Source: Carnobacterium alterfunditum DSM 5972
GTDB taxonomy: Bacteria > Bacillota > Bacilli > Lactobacillales > Carnobacteriaceae
Assembly: GCF_000744115.1 (NCBI RefSeq)
Contig: NZ_JQLG01000004.1
Location: 2,082,190-2,146,189 of the forward strand
DNA length: 64,000 nt
Direction: 5' to 3'
The number at the start of each line of letters is the position of its first letter. The stretch's first letter is position 1. Below are positions 1-10,362 of the stretch, one piece after another. The notes under the pieces were generated by a model that saw nothing but the letters and a program-made list of their open reading frames with translations, was not told the DNA's origin and did not search any database. The position numbers and the translations under genes are program-made.

Positions 1-26
1 TGCTCTTCTAAAGTGTTTTTTTTCAT
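1..26 (-). CDS. 5' tip of a leftward gene, possibly a TetR-family regulator (truncated by window edge)
   Basis: Only eight codons are visible on the minus strand (Met-Lys-Lys-Asn-Thr-Leu-Glu-Glu). The ATG at 26-24 is preceded by a clear GGAGGAAC ribosome site, and upstream is a well-formed promoter overlapped by paired operator-like palindromes (39-88). A self-repressed TetR-type regulator would fit this arrangement and the N-terminus. The identity is inferred from the operator, because too little protein is present to show a domain. Confidence 0.5.
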
Positions 27-38
27 CTGGGTTCCTCC

Positions 39-88
39 GAACGTTTGTTTGATAATTATATTATACGAACAAACGTTCAACAAAGCAA
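39..88 (-). promoter_or_regulatory. Promoter with two GAACNNNNGTTC operator sites
   Basis: Read on the minus strand there is a -35 TTGCTT (88-83), a 17-bp spacer and a -10 TATAAT (65-60). One site, GAACAAACGTTC (67-78), is a perfect palindrome in the spacer. The other, GAACGTTTGTTT (39-50), is a near-perfect copy between the -10 and the ribosome site. The two form 11-bp inverted arms (39-49 and 68-78). A repressor bound here would block the polymerase, as in autoregulated TetR-family genes. Confidence 0.7.
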
Positions 89-166
89 GTTGTTTAATTA
101 TTTTTTAAAAGTTTCTATTTTTCTGAAAAAATGGCATAATAAAAAGTAATAATATATAGATTTCTG

Positions 167-1222
167 ATTTGTCAAATTAAGCTAGACAAAATATCTTCAC
201 TCATGTAACTCAAAAATACTTCCAATGGTGTTTGATACTTCAATGATTTTCTTGGAATATTATTTCTCTTGTCTGCAACGGAGGAAACAAACGATTGGTC
301 GACTTGATTAAAGTCCATTTCTTTTGGTAAGCCATCTTTTCGTAGCAAACCATTCGAATTTTCGTTCAAAGCCCGTTGTGAAGGTGTTCCAGGATCCGCG
401 AAATAGATGGAAACATCATGTTGGTTGCATAATGATTTCCAGTTTGAAAATTCTTTTCCACAATCAAACGTGATAGAGCGGAATAAATTTCTAGGAATAA
501 CTTGAAACCAACGGTTCATAGCTAGTTCAATATCACTGGCCTTGCGTCCCTTGGGTTTCAAGGTAATAATGACTTTCGACAAACGTTCCACTAACGTTAT
601 GACCGCACTTTTATGCTGGACACCTACAATGGTGTCGCCTTCTATATGGCCAAATTCTTTAGTGAATTGAGGGTAATCTTTCTCTCTTTCTGCGATATTC
701 CGCTTGAAAGCTTGTTTTCCTCGACGTTCTTTATGACCATTTGGCTTTCTCTTCCCCTTCATTGGAAGTGTGGTTTCATCAAAGATTTTTTCTTTGAATT
801 GGCGGTAAAGGGTACGAACAGAACACTTAATGGACTCTTCCGCCCGACCAATAATGACATCAGGAGTCCAACCTTGAGCGACTTTATCTTTAATGTAGGC
901 CTGTTGTTTCTTTGGGAGAACGATTCTGTGACGCCCGCAACGCCTTTTATTTTCCTTGTATTGTTGGTAATACTCAAGGGCCGTATGACCTTCTTTTAAG
1001 AAGTTGATGACGGTATAAATGGGTGTACGAGTTCGGTTTAAATAGATGGCTATTTTGGCAACTGAGATATTTTTGTGATAATAAGATTCTATCATCACTA
1101 GCTCATCCGTGGTAAGATGTGTGTAGGTCATTCGTGATCACTCCTATGTCTTCTTTTGTCGGAAATACATTTTGAGTGTACCACGAATGGCTTTTTTATT
1201 TGTCTAGCTTAATTTTACAATC
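167..1222 (-). mobile_element. IS30-family insertion sequence, copy 1
   Basis: An intact transposase gene lies between terminal inverted repeats: about 22 bp at 169-190 and at 1199-1220, both reading toward AATTAAGCTAGACAAA inside the element, with one mismatch. The transposase TGA stop lies within the left repeat. The exact ends are uncertain because similarity to the second copy (37053-38107) continues a few bases beyond the repeats on both sides. No target duplication could be identified. Confidence 0.88.
172..1131 (-). CDS. IS30-family transposase
   Basis: The 319-residue protein catalyses cut-and-paste or circle-mediated transposition of the surrounding element. It has an N-terminal helix-turn-helix region (about residues 1-60, with LNRTRTPI) and a DDE integrase-like core. 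The visible catalytic residues are the Asp in HIEGDTIVG, the Asp in FDCGKEF and the Glu in NENSNGLLRKD. Length is typical of the family and no frameshift is seen. A homologue about four fifths identical by eye, in the same orientation, is at 37058-38017. The ATG is preceded by GAGTGATCACGA-type sequence with a weak ribosome site, as is common for transposases. Confidence 0.95.
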   Translation of the reverse strand: MTYTHLTTDELVMIESYYHKNISVAKIAIYLNRTRTPIYTVINFLKEGHTALEYYQQYKENKRRCGRHRIVLPKKQQAYIKDKVAQGWTPDVIIGRAEESIKCSVRTLYRQFKEKIFDETTLPMKGKRKPNGHKERRGKQAFKRNIAEREKDYPQFTKEFGHIEGDTIVGVQHKSAVITLVERLSKVIITLKPKGRKASDIELAMNRWFQVIPRNLFRSITFDCGKEFSNWKSLCNQHDVSIYFADPGTPSQRALNENSNGLLRKDGLPKEMDFNQVDQSFVSSVADKRNNIPRKSLKYQTPLEVFLSYMSEDILSSLI

Positions 1223-1250
1223 GGCGATTTATAAAAAAGGAGGTTTAGTA

Positions 1251-2120
1251 ATGGAGTATAAAATTATTGCAGATTCATGTTGTGATCTACCGTTAGCTTT
1301 TATAAAAAATAATGATATTGAAATTATAAATTTAATGATCAACCTTGACGGAAAAGATTTTGTGGATGATATGGGAGAGACTTTTGATAGAGATGCTTTT
1401 TTTGAGGCATTAAAAAACGGTGCAAAGGCTACTAGTTCCCAAGTCAACATTGGGACATTTATAGAAGTATTCAAAAAGTATGTTGTTAAAGGACAACCCA
1501 TTATATTTTTAGGGTTATCTTCAGGTTTAAGCGGTTCTTACAATAACGCTTTAGCAGCTGTAGAAATGTTGAAAGAAACATACGAACAAGTAAACATAAC
1601 CATTGTTGACAGTAAAGCAGCTTGCTTGGGGGAAGGGCTCCTAGTATATGAAGCTGTAAATAGAAAAAAAGAAGGTCAGTCTTTAGAAGAAGTTGTAACT
1701 TGGTTAGAAGACAATAAAATGAAACTTCATTCATGGGTAACAGTCGATGATATTAGGCATCTTGAACGCAGTGGGAGAATATCTTCAGTTTCAGCAACTC
1801 TTGGAAGTGTTTTGAATGTTAAGCCCATCATAGTTATGAATGAAAAAGGGGGCTTAGTTCCGTCCGCTAAAGTTAGAGGCAGAAAAAAATCATTACACTA
1901 TTTAATTAATAAGACAGTTGAGGGTATAGTGGATCCGGAAAATCAGACCATTTTTATTGGCCATGTCGGTGTTCCAGAAGAAGCTGAATGGATCAAAAAA
2001 GAGATTGAATCAAAAATCAAGGTGAAAGATATACAAATACATCCATATGGTCCCACGATTGCGACACATACTGGATTTGGATCAGTTGCGCTTTTCTCAT
2101 TTGGTGAAGTAAGAAAATAA
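1251..2120 (+). CDS. DegV family fatty-acid-binding protein (FakB-type)
   Basis: This 289-residue protein binds a fatty acid and presents it to the kinase FakA for phosphorylation, feeding exogenous fatty acids into phospholipid synthesis. The family signature DSCCDLP is at residues 8-14, and a second ligand-contact motif, LSSGLSGSYNN, is near residue 90. The start is the ATG behind AAAAAAGGAGG (1235-1243). An upstream in-frame extension runs into the insertion sequence and is rejected. The partner kinase is in this window (25295-26968). The IS30 copy ends about 30 bp upstream, so the native promoter is missing or displaced. Firmicutes carry several DegV paralogues, and the fatty acid preferred by this one cannot be read from sequence. 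Confidence 0.9.
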   Translation: MEYKIIADSCCDLPLAFIKNNDIEIINLMINLDGKDFVDDMGETFDRDAFFEALKNGAKATSSQVNIGTFIEVFKKYVVKGQPIIFLGLSSGLSGSYNNALAAVEMLKETYEQVNITIVDSKAACLGEGLLVYEAVNRKKEGQSLEEVVTWLEDNKMKLHSWVTVDDIRHLERSGRISSVSATLGSVLNVKPIIVMNEKGGLVPSAKVRGRKKSLHYLINKTVEGIVDPENQTIFIGHVGVPEEAEWIKKEIESKIKVKDIQIHPYGPTIATHTGFGSVALFSFGEVRK

Positions 2121-2454
2121 ACGCTATTTTTTAATTTAGTAAAGCCTTAATAAGTAAAATAACTTGTCGATATATTAATGAAAGTAGTTCTTACTTTTTT
2201 TATTGATCTGCGTATAATGTTAAGATTTCTTCATTATGTAAATGCTGCTAACAGAACAATTATTTTATTGAAAAAACGCTCTAAACGTTGATTTTCAAGA
2301 GTTTATAATTTGACAATGAGAGAAAGCTATGTTAAATTGAGCGTAGTTAAATAAAAAAATGGTTGGGGCATTTGCTTTCAAGGATATTTTCTTCAAGGGG
2401 TGAGAAGAGGATTTCTTAAGCGATGCTTTTTTTGTATTTTAAGGGGGTGTAAAG
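2121..2454 (+). other. 334-bp intergenic region upstream of the V-ATPase operon
   Basis: There is no convincing ORF. The first 190 bp are AT-rich with no strong hairpin followed by a T-tract, so termination after degV is unclear. The promoter of the ATPase operon lies at 2310-2337, followed by a roughly 110-nt leader with several G-rich runs and ending in the AAGGGGGTG ribosome site of ntpF. Confidence 0.6.
2310..2337 (+). promoter_or_regulatory. Predicted promoter of the V-ATPase operon
   Basis: A consensus TTGACA -35 (2310-2315), 16-bp spacer and TTAAAT -10 (2332-2337). It is the only good promoter upstream of ntpF, and the following genes are so closely spaced that one transcript probably covers all nine. 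Confidence 0.6.
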
Positions 2455-2781
2455 ATGAGTTTGGAAGCAATTGAATATGTAAAAGCAGCAGAAGAGAGAG
2501 CCCGACAAATTGAAACTGATGGAGAAAAAAAAATTCAAGAAATCAATCAGTCCATTCAAGAAAAAATCAAAGAAAATGATCAAAATATGCAACAAGAATT
2601 ATACGATTATGAAGCCAGTCAACAAGCTATTTATCGTGATCGTTTAGCAAAAGAAAAGCAAGCAGTTGATCAAGAATTATCTATTGAAATAGAAGCGATG
2701 CTTAAATCGGTAGAAAATAAACAAAACAGTGTTGTTGATCATATTGTAAAGGAGGTAAGCACTCACTATGGCAATAGCTAA
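2455..2781 (+). CDS. ntpF: V-type ATPase subunit, stalk (NtpF/subunit G-type)
   Basis: This 108-residue, highly charged protein is predicted to be almost entirely alpha-helical coiled coil (long Lys/Glu/Gln runs, no hydrophobic segment). It matches the small peripheral-stalk subunit that dimerises with subunit E and ties the V1 head to the membrane subunit I. It begins the ntp operon, as in Enterococcus hirae. The ATG follows AAGGGGGTG at 7-bp spacing, and the stop overlaps the start of ntpI by 14 bp, suggesting translational coupling. The assignment relies on position and composition, since coiled-coil stalks diverge strongly. Confidence 0.82.
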   Translation: MSLEAIEYVKAAEERARQIETDGEKKIQEINQSIQEKIKENDQNMQQELYDYEASQQAIYRDRLAKEKQAVDQELSIEIEAMLKSVENKQNSVVDHIVKEVSTHYGNS

Positions 2782-4729
2782 AATGAAACAAATGACACTT
2801 TTAGCTGAACAAGGAAATAAAGATTCTGTTTTAAAAGCAGTACAAGAATTGCAAAAACTTGAATTGGTCGAGTTATCTACTCTAGAAGAACCAGAACTTC
2901 TTGATTATTATTCAACGGATACAGCCCCTAAAAAACGTGCTGTTTATGAAGAAAAGTTGAAGGAAATCCAAGGAGCATTACTTTTTTTGAACCAACATAT
3001 TGCTAAACCAGGTATGATTGAAAAGTTGAAAAAAGGTCGTGAAGAGTATACTCTCGAAGAACTTGAAAAGCATATCGCTGATTCTAATCTTGATCAAACA
3101 ATCGTTGAGTTAGAAAAAACAGAAAAAAGACTGGTTGAACTAGATCAGATGAAAAAAAATCTCACTGAAAAAGAAGAGTTTCTTCGAAAATGGCAGAATA
3201 TGAATTTTAATCCTAATGATTTAAAATCATTTCATCTAATGTCAGGGACTGTTGGAAGCATAGCTTCTGGTAATGTTGAAGATTTTGAAGAAGCAGTCGA
3301 AGCAGTCGAAAACAGCTATTTAAAAAAGATATTTCATTATAAAGATGAAGCTTCCTATTTAATTTTAGTACCGTCAAATTTAGAATCTTTAATGGAAGAA
3401 GTTTTTGAACAATTTCAATTGTCAAGAATCGTTTATCCATATAAGATGGCGCCTCAAGATGAGTTGAAGACGGCGCTTAAAGAAATGAAGAATGTCCAAA
3501 AAGAGGAAAAAGAATCAAAAGATACAATAAAAACATTTAAAGAAAAAGCAAGAGAGCTGCAACTAGGTGAGGAATACTATTACAATCTAGTTGAAAGAGA
3601 AATTGGAAAAACCCTTTTGTTAAATGGTAATGACTTGTTTATTTTAAATGGCTGGTTAGAAGAGGAACGAATTCCTGAATTGAATAGCCTTTTAGACGAA
3701 CATGTTGGGAAAGAAAGTTACGTTGTTATTGCAGATGAAATTAAATTTAGGGACTACGCTAAAGTGCCCGTCGTTTTAAAGAATAATAAATTGGTTAAAC
3801 CTTTTGAAAGTATTACAGAAATGTACAGTATGCCAAAATACGATGATGTAGATCCTACGCCATTTATGATGCCTTTTTATTTTGTCTTTTTTGGAATGAT
3901 GAGTGCAGATTTAGGTTATGGAATCTTGCTTTGGGTTGTAACTTTAGCCACATCTAAATTATTCAAGCTTGATAAGAGTATGAAAATCTTTATGCAACTC
4001 TTTCATTATTTATCTTATTCAGTAATTGTTTGGGGAGTCGTTTACGGAAGTTTCTTCGGGTACACCCTGCCATTCCAATTGTTGTCTATTACGAATGATG
4101 TAATCACTATCTTAATCTTATCTGTAGTATTTGGATTTATCCAATTGATTTACGGATTGATTTTAAATGGTGGTATAAAATGGCGTAAACAACAAAGAGC
4201 AGCCAGTTATATTGATGGGACAGCATGGGCTCTTATTCTATTAGGAGTTGGTCTTTTAGTGATCAATATGGCGTTATGGAATAATGAACTTATACAAACG
4301 ATCTCTTATGTTGTGATCATTGCAAATGTCATTGGAATTATATTGATGACTATGTTGGCATCAGATAATAAAGCAGCAGGTTTTGGTTTAGGCCTTTACA
4401 ATATTTATGGCGCAACCAATTACATTGGAGATATAGTAAGTTATACACGTTTGATGGCTCTAGGGGTTTCCGGTGGGAGTATTGCGGTAGCATTTAATTC
4501 TATTGTAGATATTTTCCCAACAGGATTAAAATTCACGATCGGTGCCTTATTATTTATTGTCTTACACGCATTAAACATTTTCTTAACGTATTTAAGTGCA
4601 TATATCCATACAATAAGACTTCAATATGTTGAATTCTTCGGTAAATTTTACGAAGGAGGAGGAAGAGCGTTAAGTCCTTTTAAAACTTTTGAAAAACATA
4701 TATATTTAAAAAATAGAACCAACAAATAA
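2768..4729 (+). CDS. ntpI: V-type ATPase membrane subunit I (subunit a)
   Basis: The 653-residue subunit forms the stator half-channels next to the rotor ring. About the first 330 residues are hydrophilic with coiled coil (cytoplasmic arm). The remainder has about seven hydrophobic segments, beginning with a PTPFMMPFYFVFFG region. The essential Arg that faces the ring Glu is R561 in YTRLMALGVSGGS. Length is normal for the family. It overlaps ntpF and is followed 31 bp later by the ring subunit gene ntpK, the partner it works with. Confidence 0.96.
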   Translation: MAIAKMKQMTLLAEQGNKDSVLKAVQELQKLELVELSTLEEPELLDYYSTDTAPKKRAVYEEKLKEIQGALLFLNQHIAKPGMIEKLKKGREEYTLEELEKHIADSNLDQTIVELEKTEKRLVELDQMKKNLTEKEEFLRKWQNMNFNPNDLKSFHLMSGTVGSIASGNVEDFEEAVEAVENSYLKKIFHYKDEASYLILVPSNLESLMEEVFEQFQLSRIVYPYKMAPQDELKTALKEMKNVQKEEKESKDTIKTFKEKARELQLGEEYYYNLVEREIGKTLLLNGNDLFILNGWLEEERIPELNSLLDEHVGKESYVVIADEIKFRDYAKVPVVLKNNKLVKPFESITEMYSMPKYDDVDPTPFMMPFYFVFFGMMSADLGYGILLWVVTLATSKLFKLDKSMKIFMQLFHYLSYSVIVWGVVYGSFFGYTLPFQLLSITNDVITILILSVVFGFIQLIYGLILNGGIKWRKQQRAASYIDGTAWALILLGVGLLVINMALWNNELIQTISYVVIIANVIGIILMTMLASDNKAAGFGLGLYNIYGATNYIGDIVSYTRLMALGVSGGSIAVAFNSIVDIFPTGLKFTIGALLFIVLHALNIFLTYLSAYIHTIRLQYVEFFGKFYEGGGRALSPFKTFEKHIYLKNRTNK

Positions 4730-4745
4730 AAAAAATGAATGTTAA

Positions 4746-5237
<492 letters not shown>

Positions 5238-5286
5238 TAAAAACTATTCCATTTATATTAAAAAGAGAAAGAATGGAGGCGGGAAA

Positions 5287-5868
5287 ATGTCAGATTTGAA
5301 ATTATTAACGGATCGTTTAATTGAAAATAAAAAAGCTGAAGTGCAAGATAAAATAAAAAAAGCCGAAGCTGAAAAAGTGAAAATGCATACAGAAGCAGCT
5401 AATAAATTAGCTGCAGAAAAAACAAAACAATTAACTTTAATCGATTCTCGTTTGGCAAGACAATTTGAACAAGATAAGCATACGCTTCAAATCAATAAGA
5501 GAGATCAAATGCTTTCTGCAAAACAAAAAGTATTGAAAACTGTCTTTAACGAAGCTGAAGAACAAATGAATCAATGGACAGACTCAGAATTCCAACAATT
5601 TTTATTGAGGGTTTTACAGCAGCATAAAGATAGTAAATCCATCGAATTGATATTAGGTCAAAATTCGTTAGATAAAGTATCAACTGACTGGATCAGTAAT
5701 ACAGCTAAAAAAGTAGCTAATGTTCAATCTTCAAATGAGTTTATTTCTAAAAAGAATGGCTTTATTCTTAAAAAGAGTGGGATACAATACAATTATTTAT
5801 TTGATGAATTGATCAAAGACATTAAAGGCGAACTTGTTTCATCAGTTTCAAAAAAATTATTTGATTAA
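5287..5868 (+). CDS. ntpE: V-type ATPase subunit E (peripheral stalk)
   Basis: This 193-residue protein has a long N-terminal coiled coil (about residues 1-100, rich in Lys, Glu and Ala) and a compact C-terminal alpha/beta domain that caps the V1 head. It pairs with NtpF to form the peripheral stalks. The ATG follows AATGGAGGCGGG. It is the fourth gene of the operon, as in E. hirae, and its 3' end is 16 bp from the start chosen for ntpC. Confidence 0.92.
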   Translation: MSDLKLLTDRLIENKKAEVQDKIKKAEAEKVKMHTEAANKLAAEKTKQLTLIDSRLARQFEQDKHTLQINKRDQMLSAKQKVLKTVFNEAEEQMNQWTDSEFQQFLLRVLQQHKDSKSIELILGQNSLDKVSTDWISNTAKKVANVQSSNEFISKKNGFILKKSGIQYNYLFDELIKDIKGELVSSVSKKLFD

Positions 5869-5884
5869 AAAAGGAGAGGAAATA

Positions 5885-6889
5885 ATGGAATCAACAGACT
5901 TTGTTGGCGCAAATACACGTGTTCGTGTATATGAGAGCAGTCTCCTTAGAAATGATCAATATGAACGGATGCTACAAGCAAGTAATTTTGAAGAAGCGGT
6001 AAATTTGTTAAAAGATACTCCTTACCGAAATGATGTTGAAGAGTTAAAGGAGACTAAAAATTACGATACGCTATTGATGAATGAGTTGCAGTCTGTCTAT
6101 ACTGATTTATTTAAAATTACTCCTAATCATGATTTAATTGAGTTGTTTTCATTGCGCTATTCTTATCATAATTTGAAAGTTTTATTGAAAGAAAAAGTCA
6201 CCGGAGAAAATTTTGAATCATTGCTTATAAATATTGGTAAAGAACCTATTTCAGTATTAAGACAAGCTATTGAAACGAAAAGATCGAATGATTTGGATGA
6301 AGATTATTTAATCAGTATCAAAGAGGCAACGGATGATTATGAGGAGTATAAAAATAGTCAATCTATCGATATCATTCTTGATCGCCGTTACTTTACTCAT
6401 TTAAGACATATTGCAGAAAAGATAAACGATGCTAAAATTTTAGATATAGTAACTTTTTATATTGATATGAATAATTTATCTACTTTAACAAGAGCTATCC
6501 GTCAGAAAAGAACGCGTAATTTTTTAACAACCATTCTATCTAGCTCAGGAACGATACCGAAAGATCAACTTGTCCAAATAGGATCAGATGATTTAGTTAA
6601 TGCAGGAAAAAAACTTGCCGAATCTAAATATAAAACTATTATTCTAGCGTCAATCAATGGTCAAACAAATGAATTGTCGCCTGAAAAAATAGATTTAGAA
6701 ACGGATAACGCTTTTATTGATCTAATAAAAGCTGCTAAACTTGAAGTTTTTGGACCATTACCAATTATCGCTTATCTCTATGCTAAAGAAAATGAAGTGA
6801 AAAATTTAAGACTGATTTTAGTTGGCAAAGAGAATAATCTTCCAATTTCAGCTATTAGAGAAAGGATGCGAATAAACTATGTCTCATAA
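5885..6889 (+). CDS. ntpC: V-type ATPase subunit C (subunit d type, ring-to-axle coupler)
   Basis: This 334-residue soluble, mostly helical protein belongs to the AC39/subunit C family that sits on the K ring and receives the central axle. The N-terminus ([16 protein letters not shown]) fits the family. The ATG at 5885 is chosen over an upstream in-frame ATG at 5834 because it follows AAAGGAGAGGAAATA directly, while the upstream one lies inside ntpE. Its last codons overlap ntpG by 11 bp. Confidence 0.93.
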   Translation: MESTDFVGANTRVRVYESSLLRNDQYERMLQASNFEEAVNLLKDTPYRNDVEELKETKNYDTLLMNELQSVYTDLFKITPNHDLIELFSLRYSYHNLKVLLKEKVTGENFESLLINIGKEPISVLRQAIETKRSNDLDEDYLISIKEATDDYEEYKNSQSIDIILDRRYFTHLRHIAEKINDAKILDIVTFYIDMNNLSTLTRAIRQKRTRNFLTTILSSSGTIPKDQLVQIGSDDLVNAGKKLAESKYKTIILASINGQTNELSPEKIDLETDNAFIDLIKAAKLEVFGPLPIIAYLYAKENEVKNLRLILVGKENNLPISAIRERMRINYVS

Positions 6890-7190
6890 AATCGGTGTGG
6901 TCGGAGATAAAGATTCTATCCTACCATTTAAAATATTAGGTTTTGATGTCTTTTTCGCATCTGAAGCTAAAGAAGCTAGAAAAACGGTCGATCGTTTAGC
7001 ATCAGAAAATTATGGTGTTATCTATTTGACGGAACCATTAGGCAAATTGATTCCAGATACTATAAAACGATACGATGAATTGATTTCACCCGCTATCATA
7101 CTGATTCCAAATCATTTGGGATCACTAGATATCGGTAAAAACCGTATTCAAGAAAATGTTGAAAAAGCGGTTGGACAAAATATTTTATAG
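6879..7190 (+). CDS. ntpG: V-type ATPase subunit F (NtpG, axle)
   Basis: This 103-residue protein has the compact alternating beta/alpha pattern of V-ATPase subunit F ([18 protein letters not shown] at the N-terminus, then [10 protein letters not shown]). It binds subunit D to build the rotating axle. The gene overlaps ntpC by 11 bp, has its ribosome site (AAAGGATG) inside the ntpC coding region and is followed after 12 bp by ntpA. Confidence 0.93.
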   Translation: MSHKIGVVGDKDSILPFKILGFDVFFASEAKEARKTVDRLASENYGVIYLTEPLGKLIPDTIKRYDELISPAIILIPNHLGSLDIGKNRIQENVEKAVGQNIL

Positions 7191-7202
7191 GAGGTTACGA
7201 GT

Positions 7203-8987
7203 TTGAAAATAGGAAGAATCGTTAGTGTTTCTGGTCCTTTAGTTACTGCTGAAGGAATGGAAGAAGCAAATATTCAAGATATTTGTAAAGTCGGAAAACT
7301 AGGCTTAATCGGCGAAATTATTGAAATGCGCGGCAATGTAGCCTCTATTCAAGTTTATGAAGAAACATCCATGATTGGACCTGGGGAACCAGTTGAAACT
7401 ACAGGAGATGCGTTATCTGTTGAATTAGCACCCGGAATGATCGCACAAATGTTTGATGGGATCCAACGTCCTTTAGATAAATTTATGGAAAAGACAGAAA
7501 GTAACTATTTAGTTAGAGGAGTAAGTATCGAACCGTTAGATCGTTCAAAAAAATGGGAGTTTACACCAACTGTTAAAATTGGACAAAAAGTTTCTACAGG
7601 CGATATCGTAGGTTCTGTTCCAGAGACTAAGGTTATTTCTCATAAAATCATGGTTCCACATGGTATCGAAGGAACGATAAAAACAATTGAACAAGGTCAA
7701 TTTACTATCCATGATACTATTTATAGTATCGAAACGGATGAAGGCGTAAAAGAATTCAATATGATGCAAAAATGGCCTGTTCGACAAGGTCGTCCAACCG
7801 CTAAAAAGTTAAATCCAGTTGAGCCAATGGTAACAGGACAACGTGTTATTGATACACTATTTCCAGTAGCTAAAGGAGGATCAGCAGCTGTACCGGGTCC
7901 TTTTGGTGCAGGTAAAACAGTTGTTCAACACCAAATCGCTAAATGGGCTGATGTTGACTTAGTTGTTTATGTAGGTTGCGGCGAACGTGGAAATGAAATG
8001 ACTGACGTAATCAATGAATTTCCAGAGCTAATTGATCCTAATACGGGTGAATCTATCATGGAAAGAACTATTTTGATTGCTAATACTTCTAATATGCCTG
8101 TTGCGGCTCGTGAAGCTTCGATTTATACAGGTATCACCATTGCCGAATATTTCCGAGATATGGGTTACAGTGTAGCTATCATGGCGGACTCAACTTCTCG
8201 TTGGGCAGAAGCTTTACGTGAAATGTCTGGTCGTTTAGAAGAAATGCCAGGGGATGAAGGTTATCCAGCATACCTAGGTAGTCGTATTGCAGAATACTAT
8301 GAACGTGCAGGTAAAGTGATCACTTTAGGTTCTGAGGGACGTGAAGGCAGTATAACAGCTATTGGAGCAGTATCCCCTCCAGGAGGAGATACATCTGAAC
8401 CAGTAACACAAAATACATTACGAGTAGTAAAAGTATTCTGGAGTTTGGATAATTTATTAGCTCAAAAACGTCATTTTCCATCTATTGATTGGCTAACTTC
8501 TTATTCACTATATTCTAATGAATTGAATGAATATATTGGGAAATCTTTAGGTAAAGATTGGTCAAATATGGTTACAAGAACAAAATTACTTCTGCAAGAC
8601 GAATCTGAATTGGAAGAAATTGTTCGATTAGTAGGGGTAGATTCTTTATCAGAAAAAGACCGTTTGAAATTAGAAACGGCTAAAATGATTCGTGAAGATT
8701 TTCTGCAACAGAATGCTTTTGATGATGTAGATACTTATACATCAAGAGAAAAACAATACGAAATGTTGGCCACTATCTTGAATTTTGAAGATGAAGCAAG
8801 AGCTGGTATGGAACTTGGTGCTTATTTTGCTGAAATCAAAAAGGGTACGGCAGCTGCTCGTGAGCAGATTGCTAAATCTAAATACTTCCCTGAAGATCAA
8901 ATTGCTAAATTTGAAGTGTTAAGAAATGACATCAAAGAGGCTGTTCATGAAGTTGTTTCAGAAGGAGGTATGGAAACAAATGCTTAA
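7203..8987 (+). CDS. ntpA: V-type ATPase catalytic subunit A
   Basis: This 594-residue nucleotide-hydrolysing subunit alternates with B in the hexameric head. The P-loop GPFGAGKT spans residues 232-239 (Lys238, the same number as in the E. hirae enzyme), followed by the catalytic Glu region CGERGNEM. The extra non-homologous insert typical of A subunits is present before the P-loop. Translation starts at TTG behind ATAGGAGGTTACGAG, with no better ATG in frame. The 3' end overlaps ntpB by 8 bp. Confidence 0.98.
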   Translation: MKIGRIVSVSGPLVTAEGMEEANIQDICKVGKLGLIGEIIEMRGNVASIQVYEETSMIGPGEPVETTGDALSVELAPGMIAQMFDGIQRPLDKFMEKTESNYLVRGVSIEPLDRSKKWEFTPTVKIGQKVSTGDIVGSVPETKVISHKIMVPHGIEGTIKTIEQGQFTIHDTIYSIETDEGVKEFNMMQKWPVRQGRPTAKKLNPVEPMVTGQRVIDTLFPVAKGGSAAVPGPFGAGKTVVQHQIAKWADVDLVVYVGCGERGNEMTDVINEFPELIDPNTGESIMERTILIANTSNMPVAAREASIYTGITIAEYFRDMGYSVAIMADSTSRWAEALREMSGRLEEMPGDEGYPAYLGSRIAEYYERAGKVITLGSEGREGSITAIGAVSPPGGDTSEPVTQNTLRVVKVFWSLDNLLAQKRHFPSIDWLTSYSLYSNELNEYIGKSLGKDWSNMVTRTKLLLQDESELEEIVRLVGVDSLSEKDRLKLETAKMIREDFLQQNAFDDVDTYTSREKQYEMLATILNFEDEARAGMELGAYFAEIKKGTAAAREQIAKSKYFPEDQIAKFEVLRNDIKEAVHEVVSEGGMETNA

Positions 8988-10356
8988 AGAATATCGTACA
9001 ATAAATGAAGTCGTAGGACCCTTGATGGCTGTTGAAGGCGTAGAAGGTGTTAAGTACGATGAGTTAGTTGAAATACAAATGCAAAATGGTGAAAAAAGAC
9101 GTGGACAAGTTCTTGAAATCAATGGCGATAAAGCAATGGTTCAAATTTTTGAGGGATCAAGTGGAATCAACTTGCAAGATACTAAAGTTCGTTTTCTTGG
9201 AAGACCTTTATCTTTAGATGTTTCTGAAGATATGGTTGGACGTGTTTTTGATGGAATGGGACGCGTGAATGATGGTGGTCCAGAATTGATTCCTGAAAAA
9301 ACATTGGATATCAATGGTGAAGCAATCAATCCTATGGCACGTGACTATCCAGATGAATTTATCCAAACGGGCATTTCTTCTATTGATCACTTGAATACAT
9401 TGGTTCGTGGACAAAAGTTACCAGTATTTTCAGGTTCTGGTCTGCCACACAAAGAATTAGCCGCACAAATTGCTCGACAAGCTACTGTTAAAAATTCTGA
9501 TGAAAAGTTTGCTGTTGTATTTGCAGCTATTGGGATCACTTTTGAAGAAGCTGAGTTCTTTATGGAAGACTTCCGTAAAACAGGAGCTATCGACCGTTCT
9601 GTTATGTTCGTTAATTTAGCAGATGATCCAGCTATTGAAAGAATCGCAACACCTAAAATGGCATTGACTGCAGCTGAATATTTGGCCTATGAAAAAGACA
9701 TGCACGTATTAGTTATCATGACTGATATGACAAACTATTGTGAAGCATTGCGTGAAATTTCAGCAGCCAGACGTGAAGTTCCAGGTCGTCGTGGTTACCC
9801 AGGATATCTATATACAAACTTGGCTACCTTATATGAACGCGCTGGTCGTTTAGTAGGTGGAAAAGGATCAGTCACACAAATTCCTATTTTAACAATGCCG
9901 GAAGATGATAAAACACATCCAATTCCTGATTTAACTGGATATATCACAGAAGGTCAATTGATATTGTCACGTGATTTATATAATAGTGGTGTTCAACCTC
10001 CAATCGATGCATTGCAATCTCTTTCCCGTCTAAAAGACAAAGGAACTGGTGAAGGCAAAACGAGAAAAGATCATGCCGCTACGATGAATCAACTATTCGC
10101 TGCTTATGCCCAAGGAAAACAAGCTAAAGAATTGGCAGTTGTTCTAGGAGATTCAGCATTATCAGAAGAAGATAAAATGTTTGCAGAATTTGCGAATCGC
10201 TTTGAAAAAGAATATGTAAACCAAGGGAACTATACAAATCGTACAATTGATGAGACTCTGGATCTAGGATGGGAATTACTATCTATTCTGCCAAGAACTG
10301 AATTGAAACGAATTAAAGACGATATGTTAGACGAATACCTGCCGAAAGGGGAGTAA
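8980..10356 (+). CDS. ntpB: V-type ATPase regulatory subunit B
   Basis: This 458-residue subunit resembles the A subunit but lacks a P-loop ([18 protein letters not shown] in its place), as expected for the non-catalytic B subunit. The [18 protein letters not shown] region near the C-terminus is family-typical. The ATG at 8980 lies just after GAAGGAGG, inside the end of ntpA. An in-frame ATG 54 bp upstream has no ribosome site and is rejected. ntpD follows after 6 bp. Confidence 0.98.
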   Translation: MLKEYRTINEVVGPLMAVEGVEGVKYDELVEIQMQNGEKRRGQVLEINGDKAMVQIFEGSSGINLQDTKVRFLGRPLSLDVSEDMVGRVFDGMGRVNDGGPELIPEKTLDINGEAINPMARDYPDEFIQTGISSIDHLNTLVRGQKLPVFSGSGLPHKELAAQIARQATVKNSDEKFAVVFAAIGITFEEAEFFMEDFRKTGAIDRSVMFVNLADDPAIERIATPKMALTAAEYLAYEKDMHVLVIMTDMTNYCEALREISAARREVPGRRGYPGYLYTNLATLYERAGRLVGGKGSVTQIPILTMPEDDKTHPIPDLTGYITEGQLILSRDLYNSGVQPPIDALQSLSRLKDKGTGEGKTRKDHAATMNQLFAAYAQGKQAKELAVVLGDSALSEEDKMFAEFANRFEKEYVNQGNYTNRTIDETLDLGWELLSILPRTELKRIKDDMLDEYLPKGE

Positions 10357-10362
10357 GTCTAA

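Noticed and set aside
613-999. 128-codon plus-strand frame inside the IS30 copy
   Set aside because: It is antisense to an intact transposase, and the analogous frame in copy 2 is shorter and diverged, so it is not a conserved gene.
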